Assembly: GCA_964444125.1 (NCBI GenBank)
Contig: CAYUFB010000013.1
Coordinates: forward strand, 1 to 31,668
Length of the DNA: 31,668 nt
Reading direction: 5' to 3'
Source of the DNA: CAYUFB01 sp964444125
Lineage (GTDB): Bacteria; Patescibacteriota; Dojkabacteria; B142; JAFGMG01
Below the pieces are notes generated by a model. That model did not search any database. It saw nothing but the letters and a program-made list of their open reading frames with translations, and was not told the origin of the DNA. How positions within the stretch are numbered: the first letter of the stretch is position 1; each line of letters opens with the position of its first letter. Positions 1 through 8,231 of this stretch are shown here, piece after piece. Position numbers and translations under genes: made by a program.

Positions 1-51
1 ATTCTTCTAAATACCCTCTTTCTAACTGTTCAACTTTTTATGGGACAGCAG

Positions 52-60
52 TGTTATAAA
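52..60 (+). promoter_or_regulatory. Extended -10 promoter for the 80..979 gene
   Basis: TGTTATAAA, an extended -10 element (TG, one base, TATAAA), ends 19 bp before the ATG at 80. That would give a leader of about 13 nt. No clear -35 box is visible. The same TGnTATAAT-type layout recurs upstream of uvrA, metK and others in this window. Confidence 0.45.
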
Positions 61-79
61 TATTATTTTAAATATATAA

Positions 80-979
80 ATGAGCACTCCAAATCCAGAA
101 AAAGTAGAACCTAAGGTCATCAACGAGCCAAAAGAAAAAAAATCCGGCAGTAGCAAATTTCTAATGGGTGTTGGATTATTAGTCTTTTTTATTTTGCTAA
201 TTTGTCTTTGTTGTTGCGGAACATTCTATTTCATTGGCAAAAATACAGAAGATAAAGTCGCAGATACAATAAATACTATTGAAGAAGATTTGGAGATAGA
301 AGTAGATGACATAATAGGATGGCAAAGCAATACGACACGCAAAGACAACACTTGGTCAGAGTATCGCAATTCTACGCTCGGATTTGAAATACAAATTCCA
401 AACCAGATAATTAGTTATTATGGAGGTTGTAGATATGACGCGATAGAAAAATCGTATAGACCAAAAAGCGATCCAGTGAAAGTAATCGTCCTTGAGGATG
501 AGTCAAATGGCAGAATATATATATCACCAGAGTACTACTACAAATTATCTGGTGAAGAAATCAAAGACGGTAAGTCATATTTCTCAAAATGTGACAAAGT
601 CCCAACAACTTTAGAAAATGTCCTAGAAGACAATATATATTATTCATCATGGGAGATAGTCACACTTCAAGCCGAAAGTGAATTTGAAATTAATGAGTTT
701 ATTGTTGATAGATATGGAATTGGATGTAATTATGAAGGTCGGAAAGAATCCAATCGCAAAGGAATCTTTGATATAGTCATTGGAGGTGAATTACCAGAAG
801 ATATGACATTCGATGATCCAACCAAATGTAATATTAATTATAGTACAGTACTTAAATACATTCCTGCATCAAACATTTTGGTTTCATGGAATACAGGCCA
901 ATCCTGTACTTTTCTAAAAGGATCGACTGCTTGTTATGATGATGATATGGTCAATAGCTTCAAACTGGTTAACAATTAA
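80..979 (+). CDS. Single-helix membrane protein of unknown function
   Basis: I do not recognise this 299-residue protein. It starts with about 25 charged, Lys/Pro-rich residues, followed by one strongly hydrophobic segment (about residues 27-52, with the cluster CLCCCG), then about 245 polar residues carrying several Cys. This suggests one membrane anchor with a large external domain, perhaps held by disulfides. The basic residues before the helix fit an N-in, C-out orientation. The three consecutive Cys lie inside the helix, and there is no convincing lipobox with a cleavable signal. The ATG is chosen because an extended -10 element lies just upstream; no Shine-Dalgarno is seen. The next gene also encodes a single-helix protein, so both may serve the cell envelope. 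Function is unknown. Confidence 0.8.
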   Translation: MSTPNPEKVEPKVINEPKEKKSGSSKFLMGVGLLVFFILLICLCCCGTFYFIGKNTEDKVADTINTIEEDLEIEVDDIIGWQSNTTRKDNTWSEYRNSTLGFEIQIPNQIISYYGGCRYDAIEKSYRPKSDPVKVIVLEDESNGRIYISPEYYYKLSGEEIKDGKSYFSKCDKVPTTLENVLEDNIYYSSWEIVTLQAESEFEINEFIVDRYGIGCNYEGRKESNRKGIFDIVIGGELPEDMTFDDPTKCNINYSTVLKYIPASNILVSWNTGQSCTFLKGSTACYDDDMVNSFKLVNN

Positions 980-1039
980 AATAATTACAGAGCTAAAATT
1001 ACCAAATAAATAAAGCTTGTATCTTTATCAATTAATCTC

Positions 1040-1069
1040 TATACTAATAATAGGTAATTTTTTAGTATA
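1040..1069. repeat. 8-bp inverted repeat before the 1076..1894 gene
   Basis: TATACTAA (1040-1047) and TTAGTATA (1062-1069) are perfect inverted copies 14 nt apart, ending 6 bp before the ATG at 1076. The position suits an operator or a leader hairpin. No regulator can be assigned. Confidence 0.4.
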
Positions 1070-1075
1070 ACCAAA

Positions 1076-1894
1076 ATGCCCAAAAATGAAGATACAGGTC
1101 CGACAACTTTAAGCCAAAGACGAGGGACAACTCCTACACTGTCTTCTGGTATATTGTCAAATAATAATTCAGCTCCAACTAATTTGAGAGCTATTGCACA
1201 AGGCCAACAAAGTGAAGACGATAATGCCGTAGTCAAAATTGTAATCTGGGGAGTAATCATCCTTGCAGCAGGTATCGGTCTTGCATTTCTTGTTAGAAAT
1301 ATGACAAAAAACGAATCAACTCAAACTGCTCAAACTACCGATACTGATCAAATCAGCCAAGTTGTAGAGGAGGAAGAAGAAGAGGAAGTAGTCATAGAAG
1401 AAGAGCCTATTGTAGAAGAAGAGGAAGTCGTAGAAGAAGAGCCAGTAGCGCCAACAACACCTACAACTCCAGTAGCAACTGGCGGATTGAATTTGACCAA
1501 TGAGTATTCAAAATTAGCACAAACAATTAACGATGGTGTTACTACAGCTGTTGCTACAATTTCTGGATACTCATACGAAACATCTTCAACTAGATTTATG
1601 TATACCATCAAATTAGCAGGTGATACAAAATTTCCAACGACATCTGCTACACTTGATACCACAGCCAATACACTAACTGTAGTAGTTGACAATGTCTCAA
1701 GAGACAATATTGTAGGAAATGGCGGCAGTGGCTCTACAACTTTTGCAAGTGCAGTAAATGCTGAGAGTGTATCAATTTCAAATAGTGGTGGCAAAAGTAC
1801 ATTTGTATTCAAACTAAAGAAATCTACTGAATACAAGATCAATGCAGTATCTACTGATGGCAGCAAAATCACTGTAGAGATCAAGCATAATTAG
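1076..1894 (+). CDS. Single-helix protein with acidic stalk and C-terminal beta-rich domain
   Basis: Unrecognised 272-residue protein. Residues 1-50 are polar (Ser/Thr/Asn-rich), one hydrophobic helix spans about 53-73, a very acidic stalk of Glu/Val repeats runs about 98-125, a short Pro/Thr linker follows, and a globular C-terminal domain spans about 138-272. That domain alternates hydrophobic and Ser/Thr residues and looks beta-rich. It ends with a strand resembling the end of AMIN-type or other cell-wall-binding beta domains, but the likeness is weak and I do not assign it. The arrangement of anchor, stalk and domain suggests a protein that holds a domain away from the membrane. The repetitive acidic stretch is encoded by GAAGAAGAG-type codons and may vary in length between strains. 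Confidence 0.8.
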   Translation: MPKNEDTGPTTLSQRRGTTPTLSSGILSNNNSAPTNLRAIAQGQQSEDDNAVVKIVIWGVIILAAGIGLAFLVRNMTKNESTQTAQTTDTDQISQVVEEEEEEEVVIEEEPIVEEEEVVEEEPVAPTTPTTPVATGGLNLTNEYSKLAQTINDGVTTAVATISGYSYETSSTRFMYTIKLAGDTKFPTTSATLDTTANTLTVVVDNVSRDNIVGNGGSGSTTFASAVNAESVSISNSGGKSTFVFKLKKSTEYKINAVSTDGSKITVEIKHN

Positions 1895-1927
1895 TGTTTG
1901 TACTATCCAGATGTAATTAGCGTTTTA

Positions 1928-1936
1928 TGCTATAAT
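1928..1936 (+). promoter_or_regulatory. uvrA extended -10 promoter
   Basis: TGCTATAAT, a consensus extended -10. The predicted start of transcription is near 1943, giving a leader of about 20 nt before the ATG at 1963. The 9-mer is identical to the one before metK (19882-19890). No -35 box is evident. Confidence 0.65.
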
Positions 1937-1937
1937 T

Positions 1938-1955
1938 GTAAGTTTCATTACTTAC
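1938..1955. repeat. Inverted repeat at the uvrA transcription start
   Basis: GTAAGT, six bases, then ACTTAC form a perfect 6-bp inverted repeat immediately after the -10 box, covering the predicted transcription start. It could be an operator for a DNA-damage regulator or a small leader hairpin. It does not match the Bacillus-type or Escherichia-type LexA box. Confidence 0.4.
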
Positions 1956-1962
1956 GGTATTT

Positions 1963-4884
1963 ATGGCAAATGCCAATACACATATAATAATCAAAGGGGC
2001 AAGGACTCATAATCTAAAAAACATAGACCTTGAAATCCCCAAAAATAATCTTGTCGTAATTACAGGAGTATCAGGATCAGGTAAATCATCTCTTGCTTTT
2101 GATACTATATATGCAGAAGGGCAGAGAAGATACGTTGAATCACTCTCAGCTTATGCCAGACAATTTCTTGGTCTTATGGATAAGCCAGATGTAGATATTA
2201 TTGAAGGGTTAAGCCCAGCAATATCTATTGATCAGAAAAGCGCCAGTCATAATCCAAGATCCACAGTTGGAACAGTAACAGAAATTTATGATTATCTAAG
2301 ACTGCTATTTGCTAGAATCGGACACCCACATTGTCCATATGATGGAGAGCCTTTGAAAGCCCAATCAGCACAAGAGATCGTAAACGATATAGTATCCCAG
2401 GATTTTTTAAATAAAAACTCAACTAGGATCATCATCCTAGCCCCCATAATCAAAAACAGAAAAGGAACTTATGAAGAGTTATTTGAAAGACTATCAAAAC
2501 AAGGTTATGTCAGAGTTAGAGTAGATAATCAAATATTTCATCTTGAAGAGGATATCATCCTTGATAGATACGTCAAACATAATATTGAGGTAGTCGTAGA
2601 TAGATTAAATATTGATATAAATACAAAAAATAATGATGAGAAGCGAAAAAGAATTACTGATTCAGTAGAGACAGCACTAAATCTTGCAGAAAGAGAATTA
2701 ATAATTAGTTTTGAAAATAATAATATTTGGGAGGATAAGCTCTATTCAGAAAAAAACGCTTGTAAGTTATGCGGCAGATCATTTATGGAACTTGAACCAC
2801 ATTTATTTTCTTTTAATTCACCATTTGGTGCCTGTGAAAGTTGTAGTGGGCTTGGATTTATCAAAGAAATTGACCCCGATCTTATATATAATCCCATACT
2901 CACAATTTCTGAGGGTGGAATTTATCCATGGTCTAGGATGGCTGATAATCCAGATTCGTATTATATGAATTTACTTGAAGCAGTGGCTCAGGCAGAAGGA
3001 TTTTCAACAAGAACAGCTCTTGGGGATCTGACTGAAGATCAGATTCAAAAAATCCTTTATGGCACAGGAGATACAAGATACAAAATATCATACGTAAGCC
3101 AAATGGATGGGATCAGGAAAATCCATAATCCTAAATTTGAGGGTGTAATTAATAATTTACTAAGAAGGTACAAAGAAACTACCTCTGAATATATTCAAAA
3201 AGAAATTGAATCATATATGAGAAAGTTGCTATGCCCAAAATGTGAAGGGAAAAAGCTTAAACCTGAAGCTCTTTCTGTGACCATAGGTAATAAGAACATC
3301 TTCGAAATTACCCATTTAGACATCAAATCTACAAAAAAATGGATTCAGAATATTAAAGGAAGTAACCAACTGACAAATTCTGAAAAAGACATTTCCAAAC
3401 AAATTTTTAAAGAGATAGAAGCTAGATTAGACTTTTTAATCGCTGTTGGGCTTGATTATCTAACACTTAGTAGATCTGCCAATACTCTATCAGGTGGAGA
3501 AGCGCAACGAATCAGACTTGCCTCTCAAATTGGATCTGGCCTTACCGGCGTTCTTTATGTACTTGATGAGCCATCAATTGGGCTTCATCAAAAAGACAAT
3601 GAGAAACTGATACAGACACTTATGCACTTAAAAAAACTTGGTAATACTGTCATTGTGGTTGAACACGATGAAGATACAATAAGACACGCCGATCATATCA
3701 TTGACATTGGACCAGGTGCTGGTGAACATGGTGGAAAGGTAATTGTTGAAGGGGATATTAAGCAGATCGAACAGTCTTCAACATCTCTGACTGCTAAGTA
3801 TTTAAATAAATCATTAGTAATTAGCAGATCTGTTATCAATGATGAAGTTAGAAAGATACTTTCCAGGCATAAAGTTAATAAAGCAGAGAATAATGACAAA
3901 ATTACTCTAACTAATGTATCTCATCATAACCTTAAATCAGTAAATGTTGAATTTCCATTATCCAAGTTTATTAGCATCACTGGTGTTTCAGGTTCTGGCA
4001 AATCTTCTCTTATTAATGATGTTCTATATAAAAGTCTTGCTCAAAAATTCTATAGATCAAAGTCTGAGCCTGGAAAATTTGAACTACTTGAGGGAATTGA
4101 AAATATTGATAAAGTAGTAAATATTGATCAATCTCCAATTGGCAGGACGCCTAGATCTAATCCTGCAACCTATACTGGATTGTTTACCCCAATAAGAGAT
4201 CTATTTGCCTCAACGAAAGAGGCCAAAATAAGAGGATATAAGGCTGGGAGATTTAGTTTTAATGTCCGAGGAGGTAGATGTGAAGCTTGTATGGGAGATG
4301 GAGTCAAAAAAATTGAGATGCAGTTTCTACCTGATGTATATATTGAATGCGAAACTTGTCATGGTCAAAGATATAACAGAGAAACTCTTCAAGTAGACTT
4401 TAAGGGCAAAAACATCTCACAAATACTTGATTTAACAGTCGAAGAAGCATTAGATGTTTTTGCCAAAATACCGTCAATTCGCAACAAACTTCAAACTTTA
4501 TTTGATGTAGGACTTGGTTATATTAAACTTGGACAACCAGCTACCACACTTTCTGGAGGAGAAGCACAAAGAGTGAAACTTGCCTCAGAATTAAGCAAGA
4601 GATCTACAGGCAAAACATTATACATTCTTGACGAGCCTACAACTGGACTTCACTTTGATGATGTGAAAAAGCTTCTGATCATCTTACACTCTCTTGTTGC
4701 AAAAGGTAATACTGTCATTGTAATTGAGCACAATCTTGATGTCATCAAAACTTCTGACTGGATTATTGATCTTGGGCCTGAAGGTGGTGACAAGGGAGGC
4801 GAAATAATTGCCACAGGAACTCCAGAGCAGGTAGCTAGTACCTCAAATAGTTATACAGGAGAGTGGTTGAAGAAAATTCTATAA
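1963..4884 (+). CDS. uvrA: Excinuclease ABC subunit A
   Basis: UvrA is the damage-sensing ATPase of nucleotide excision repair; a dimer scans DNA with UvrB and hands it the lesion. The 973 residues carry the full double-ABC layout. First Walker A GVSGSGKSS lies at residues 35-43. A zinc module CKLC...CESC starts near 267. The first signature TLSGGEAQRIRLAS is near 508, followed by a Walker B with DEPSIGLH. The second GVSGSGKSS is near 673, a second zinc module CEAC...CETC near 771, the second signature near 862, then DEPTTGLH. Length is slightly above the usual 940-950. The ATG follows a consensus extended -10 and lacks a Shine-Dalgarno. The 3' end overlaps the convergent IMPase gene by 6 bp. 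Nothing looks broken. Confidence 0.98.
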   Translation: MANANTHIIIKGARTHNLKNIDLEIPKNNLVVITGVSGSGKSSLAFDTIYAEGQRRYVESLSAYARQFLGLMDKPDVDIIEGLSPAISIDQKSASHNPRSTVGTVTEIYDYLRLLFARIGHPHCPYDGEPLKAQSAQEIVNDIVSQDFLNKNSTRIIILAPIIKNRKGTYEELFERLSKQGYVRVRVDNQIFHLEEDIILDRYVKHNIEVVVDRLNIDINTKNNDEKRKRITDSVETALNLAERELIISFENNNIWEDKLYSEKNACKLCGRSFMELEPHLFSFNSPFGACESCSGLGFIKEIDPDLIYNPILTISEGGIYPWSRMADNPDSYYMNLLEAVAQAEGFSTRTALGDLTEDQIQKILYGTGDTRYKISYVSQMDGIRKIHNPKFEGVINNLLRRYKETTSEYIQKEIESYMRKLLCPKCEGKKLKPEALSVTIGNKNIFEITHLDIKSTKKWIQNIKGSNQLTNSEKDISKQIFKEIEARLDFLIAVGLDYLTLSRSANTLSGGEAQRIRLASQIGSGLTGVLYVLDEPSIGLHQKDNEKLIQTLMHLKKLGNTVIVVEHDEDTIRHADHIIDIGPGAGEHGGKVIVEGDIKQIEQSSTSLTAKYLNKSLVISRSVINDEVRKILSRHKVNKAENNDKITLTNVSHHNLKSVNVEFPLSKFISITGVSGSGKSSLINDVLYKSLAQKFYRSKSEPGKFELLEGIENIDKVVNIDQSPIGRTPRSNPATYTGLFTPIRDLFASTKEAKIRGYKAGRFSFNVRGGRCEACMGDGVKKIEMQFLPDVYIECETCHGQRYNRETLQVDFKGKNISQILDLTVEEALDVFAKIPSIRNKLQTLFDVGLGYIKLGQPATTLSGGEAQRVKLASELSKRSTGKTLYILDEPTTGLHFDDVKKLLIILHSLVAKGNTVIVIEHNLDVIKTSDWIIDLGPEGGDKGGEIIATGTPEQVASTSNSYTGEWLKKIL

Positions 4885-5637
4885 CTCCAAAACCCCATTA
4901 GTCACCTTAATAGGCCTAATTTTGATATCTAGATCATGATCAAATTCGACAATCTTGCATCCGGCTTCTTTGGCAATCAAAAGTGGTGGCAATATGTCAT
5001 AATCTTTGGTAGTACCACTGATATCAACAAATCCATCAAACCCTCCATCTGCAACATAACACAAAGATGCAGCAAGTCCCCAACTCCTTATTCTATAAAC
5101 CTTTCTCTTCAAATCATTGTAGACTTCTTCCCCCCAAAAATCCCTACTTTTGTTTGGCAATTCTACATATATAATTGCTTCGCTCAAGTCTGAAGTAGTT
5201 GATGGTGTAATTGAATGACCATTCTTCGTAGCACCATTACCTTTGACAGCCTTATATACATCTCCAAGCTTTGGGAAATAGACAACTGACAACAAAACTT
5301 CGTCTGTAGTATTATCGAAAAGCGCTAAATTAATACTCCACAAAGGCAATTCACGAAAATAATTTTTTGTTCCATCTATCGGATCTACTACCCAGTAAAT
5401 ATCTGAATCAATATTTTGATTCGCTTCTTCAGAAAATACAGGAAAAGTCTTTGGTAATTTTGCTAATCTCTCTAAAATCATTTTTTCACAAGCCAAATCA
5501 ACATCAGTTGCATAATCACCTTTTTCTTTATCCACCATTTTTTTCGCTGTTAATTGTGCATCAAGAGCATACTTACCTGTTTCAAGGACAATGTTCTCGA
5601 CCAAATCACACAGATTTTTTAATTCTTCAACCTTCAT
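4879..5637 (-). CDS. Inositol-monophosphatase-family phosphatase (first of two)
   Basis: Mg2+/Li+-sensitive sugar-phosphatase family (SuhB/CysQ/HisN type), 252 residues. The metal-binding motifs are visible: FSEEAN with Glu70/Glu71, then DPIDGT at residues 85-90. The third motif, normally WDxAAG, is replaced by DYDILPP, so substrate choice may differ from classical SuhB. The substrate cannot be read from sequence; inositol phosphate, PAP, histidinol phosphate or fructose bisphosphate are family options. It is the last gene of the minus-strand amino-sugar cluster, 19 bp after the GlmU-like gene, so it is probably cotranscribed and may act on a sugar phosphate. Its end overlaps the end of uvrA by 6 bp, leaving no room for a separate terminator. 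Confidence 0.9.
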   Translation of the reverse strand: MKVEELKNLCDLVENIVLETGKYALDAQLTAKKMVDKEKGDYATDVDLACEKMILERLAKLPKTFPVFSEEANQNIDSDIYWVVDPIDGTKNYFRELPLWSINLALFDNTTDEVLLSVVYFPKLGDVYKAVKGNGATKNGHSITPSTTSDLSEAIIYVELPNKSRDFWGEEVYNDLKRKVYRIRSWGLAASLCYVADGGFDGFVDISGTTKDYDILPPLLIAKEAGCKIVEFDHDLDIKIRPIKVTNGVLEL

Positions 5638-5656
5638 TATTCTTATATTTTAATAA

Positions 5657-6973
5657 TTACTCACTTATTTTTCTTTTGATTTCATCTCTACTAGTTTCAG
5701 TGATATCAAATCTATTATCTTTGATCTCTAATTCCTGCTCTACATAGACAAATTTGTTGTTTTCAACATCTTTAGTAAGTAAGACATTAGATCCTATCAT
5801 AGAGCCAGAGCCAATTTTGATTCCCGGAGAAAGTGATACATTGATACCAATTCTGACATTATTGCCAACAATATTTCCAAGCTTTGTTTTGCCGGTATTA
5901 ATTTTTTCGCCTTTGACATAGACAGATATTTCTTGTTCATCAAGTCTTAAATTTGCAGTGACAGCACCAGATCCCATAGATATATTGGATCCCAATATAG
6001 AATCACCTACATAGTTTGTATGAAACCAGCAACTGTCTGATATATAGCTTCTTGCAATCTCTGTTGCGAATCCTACGACACAATTATCCCCAATGATTGA
6101 ATCTCTTACAAGTGCATTATTTGCAATAATAGTATTTTTACCAATGTAGGCTGGACCTTTAACAACCGCATTTCCAAATACCTTCACACCTTCTTCAATT
6201 ATTACATTTCCAGATATTGTTGCCGAGGATGCAATCTGAGCATTTGGCGATATAGAAGGTTTATCAATTGTGCCCAAAAAGTAATTCATCATATCTAAGA
6301 CATGCCAAGGGTACTTAATAGTATTCCATACCCCATCATATTCAATCATCGCGAAACTTTGATTTGAGGCCATCATAGTGGACAAGGCGACCTCATAAAC
6401 ATCATCCCTGTCGCTAGAAACACCTTCTATAGTCTGCCTTAGTTTTTCAGAATCTACAAAATAATCAAATACGATCCTGACATAATCAGATGGCTCATTG
6501 CCTTCACCAGGTTTTTCGATAACCTTCACTACATTATCACCCTCAAGTACAAGGTAACCGCCTGGAAAGTATTTATCAACCTTAAATCCCACCAAGGCAT
6601 TGGAATTATTATTCTCTACAAACTGCTGAAATTTCTCAAAAAGTCCATCATCAAAAATATCATTCATATTTACGATAAGTAGAGAACCGGGTCCCTCAAG
6701 ATTGCCCAAAGCAGTGGTAACTGCACCAGCCTGACCCTCTCCAATTTGCTTCAAGACTTTCACATCAAGCCCCAGTGCATCAACTTCTCCAGTAATAACA
6801 TCAAAATTTTCGTCATTGCAAATTACAATCATTTTTTCAAAACCAAATTTTCGAAATTTCGAAAGCTGATATTCAACCAGGGATTTACCCAAAAATTTAA
6901 ATAAGTTTTTTTCCGTTAATGGAGCGAACCTGGAACTCGATCCTCCTGCAAGTAATACTAGAGTAGGGAACAT
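5657..6973 (-). CDS. GlmU-like sugar-phosphate nucleotidyltransferase with left-handed beta-helix
   Basis: A 438-residue two-domain protein. Residues 1 to about 230 form a nucleotidyltransferase domain with the nucleotide loop LLAGGSSSRF near the start, and DIF and VIEKPGEG motifs further on. From about 240 to 410 come hexapeptide repeats (I/V-x-x-x-x-x periodicity) typical of a left-handed beta-helix acyltransferase. This is the layout of GlmU (GlcN1P acetylation and UDP-GlcNAc synthesis) and of archaeal-type bifunctional relatives. The loop differs from the bacterial GlmU consensus LAAGxGTRM and is closer to the glucose-1-phosphate thymidylyltransferase-like branch. Its place after glmS and glmR supports a role in UDP-GlcNAc supply, but UDP-glucose-type activity is possible. 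Gap to glmR is 21 bp. No Shine-Dalgarno. Confidence 0.85.
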   Translation of the reverse strand: MFPTLVLLAGGSSSRFAPLTEKNLFKFLGKSLVEYQLSKFRKFGFEKMIVICNDENFDVITGEVDALGLDVKVLKQIGEGQAGAVTTALGNLEGPGSLLIVNMNDIFDDGLFEKFQQFVENNNSNALVGFKVDKYFPGGYLVLEGDNVVKVIEKPGEGNEPSDYVRIVFDYFVDSEKLRQTIEGVSSDRDDVYEVALSTMMASNQSFAMIEYDGVWNTIKYPWHVLDMMNYFLGTIDKPSISPNAQIASSATISGNVIIEEGVKVFGNAVVKGPAYIGKNTIIANNALVRDSIIGDNCVVGFATEIARSYISDSCWFHTNYVGDSILGSNISMGSGAVTANLRLDEQEISVYVKGEKINTGKTKLGNIVGNNVRIGINVSLSPGIKIGSGSMIGSNVLLTKDVENNKFVYVEQELEIKDNRFDITETSRDEIKRKISE

Positions 6974-6994
6974 AATTAAAAATTGTATAAGAAA

Positions 6995-8011
6995 TTAACT
7001 AAACCAGCTAAGTTTCTTTGGACTTATGATCTTATGATACAAAATTTTGCTTAACTTGACACTATCATGCCTTATCAAACTTCGAACTAAATCATCTCCT
7101 TGATCCTGCTCAACTTCGTATTCAGATATTAAACTGGCACGAATAACCTTATATTTATCATTCTCCTGGATATCATCCTCAATTATTTCTTCACCTTTTT
7201 CTTTGTATTTCTGCAAAATATTGTCTGGAATTTCTTTATGGTTCAACAAAACATAATCAGGTACGCGACCAGTGTATTTCATTATTTCTTCAACCAAATC
7301 ACTTGCCTTCATACCATGGGTTTGACCTGTCTTCGTCATCAAATTATTTATAAATATTAACTGACCTCTAGATTTCTGAATAGCTTCAGCGACCCCTTCA
7401 ATAATTACATTGGCAATAGTAGTTGTGTACAGATCTCCAGGCCCAGCAATTATGTAATCTGCATTTTTGATAGCGTCAATTGCCTTAGGATTGGCCTTAA
7501 CTTTTTTGTTTGTTTTCAGTTCAACAATCCTTCTTTTTGCATGGCTCTCAGCAGGCTCATCAATAAAGTGCTCCCCCTTGATCACAGTCCCATCATCATA
7601 TTTGGCAATCAATCTAACATCATCAAGAGTCACAGGGATAATTTGACCTTTGACATTGAATAATTTACTCACAGCCTCCACAGCAGCTTCCTCACTTCCG
7701 GTTATCTCTGCAAGCCCCATCATCACCAAATTGCCCAATGTATGTCCTTTCAAACCTTCGCCTTTGGCAAATCTGTAAGTAAAAACATCTCTTAATATAC
7801 CATTACCAATACCAGAAAGACCGATCACCGATTTCCTCAAATCACTTAAAGGCAATAGTCCAAACTGATCCCTAACTACAGCCGTACTACCGCCATCATC
7901 AGTCATATTGACTACTACACTAATATTCAAATCATCATATTTTTTCAAGCCATCTAAAACAGCTACAGTTCCAGTCCCCCCTCCGATTACTACTACATTT
8001 TTTTTAGCCAT
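6995..8011 (-). CDS. glmR: GlmR/YvcK-family regulator of amino-sugar synthesis (CofD-like fold)
   Basis: YvcK/GlmR family, 338 residues. The Rossmann-like start VVIGGGTGT (residues 6-14), the segment NMTDDGGSTAVVRDQFG and GHTLGNLVMMGL are family hallmarks. In Bacillus subtilis the protein (GlmR) binds UDP-GlcNAc and stimulates GlmS when GlcNAc precursors are low. The family is related to CofD, but the typical cofactor F420 transferase context is absent. Here it lies between glmS and a GlmU-like gene, which fits that role. In many Gram-positives yvcK sits instead with rapZ and whiA. The start is well supported: AAGGAT, one of the few good Shine-Dalgarno sequences in the window, precedes the ATG by about 7 nt. 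It is 220 bp downstream of glmS, separated by repetitive sequence. Confidence 0.93.
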   Translation of the reverse strand: MAKKNVVVIGGGTGTVAVLDGLKKYDDLNISVVVNMTDDGGSTAVVRDQFGLLPLSDLRKSVIGLSGIGNGILRDVFTYRFAKGEGLKGHTLGNLVMMGLAEITGSEEAAVEAVSKLFNVKGQIIPVTLDDVRLIAKYDDGTVIKGEHFIDEPAESHAKRRIVELKTNKKVKANPKAIDAIKNADYIIAGPGDLYTTTIANVIIEGVAEAIQKSRGQLIFINNLMTKTGQTHGMKASDLVEEIMKYTGRVPDYVLLNHKEIPDNILQKYKEKGEEIIEDDIQENDKYKVIRASLISEYEVEQDQGDDLVRSLIRHDSVKLSKILYHKIISPKKLSWFS

Positions 8012-8077
8012 AATAAATCCTTAATATACGACAAAGGATGCCAAATACGACATCAAGCCATCTTAATATTTAAGCCC

Positions 8078-8230
8078 ACAAAAAGCAAGTAAACGGAAGA
8101 CGAATTACGGAATATGGATGGCGAAACTAGAAATAAGTAATTCAAGATACGTTATCCTTCATCCGTTTTCCGTAATGCGCAATCCGCCATCCGTTTTTCG
8201 CTATTCGCCATCCGTCATTCGTTTTCCGTT
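8078..8230. repeat. Degenerate word repeat between glmS and glmR
   Basis: The 220-bp spacer between glmS and glmR contains no gene. Most of it is built from diverged copies of CATCCGTTTTCCGT and its shorter words ATCCG, ATTCG and TTCCG, with inverted words (CGGAAGACG, ACGGAATATGGATGG) at its glmR-side end. It behaves like the other word-like spacers of this window (10020-10141, 11796-12060, 19781-19875, 20870-21066), but the word differs. Confidence 0.7.
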
Positions 8231-8231
8231 A

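Noticed and set aside
1039..1884. Minus-strand ORFs of 73 and 178 codons opposite the acidic-stalk gene
   Set aside because: They are shadows; the plus frame has a membrane helix and coherent domains, while the opposite strand translates the Glu repeats as Ser/Thr runs.
8012..8231. Independent promoter for glmR
   Set aside because: No convincing -10/-35 pair could be fixed in the repeat-rich spacer; cotranscription with glmS remains the simpler reading.
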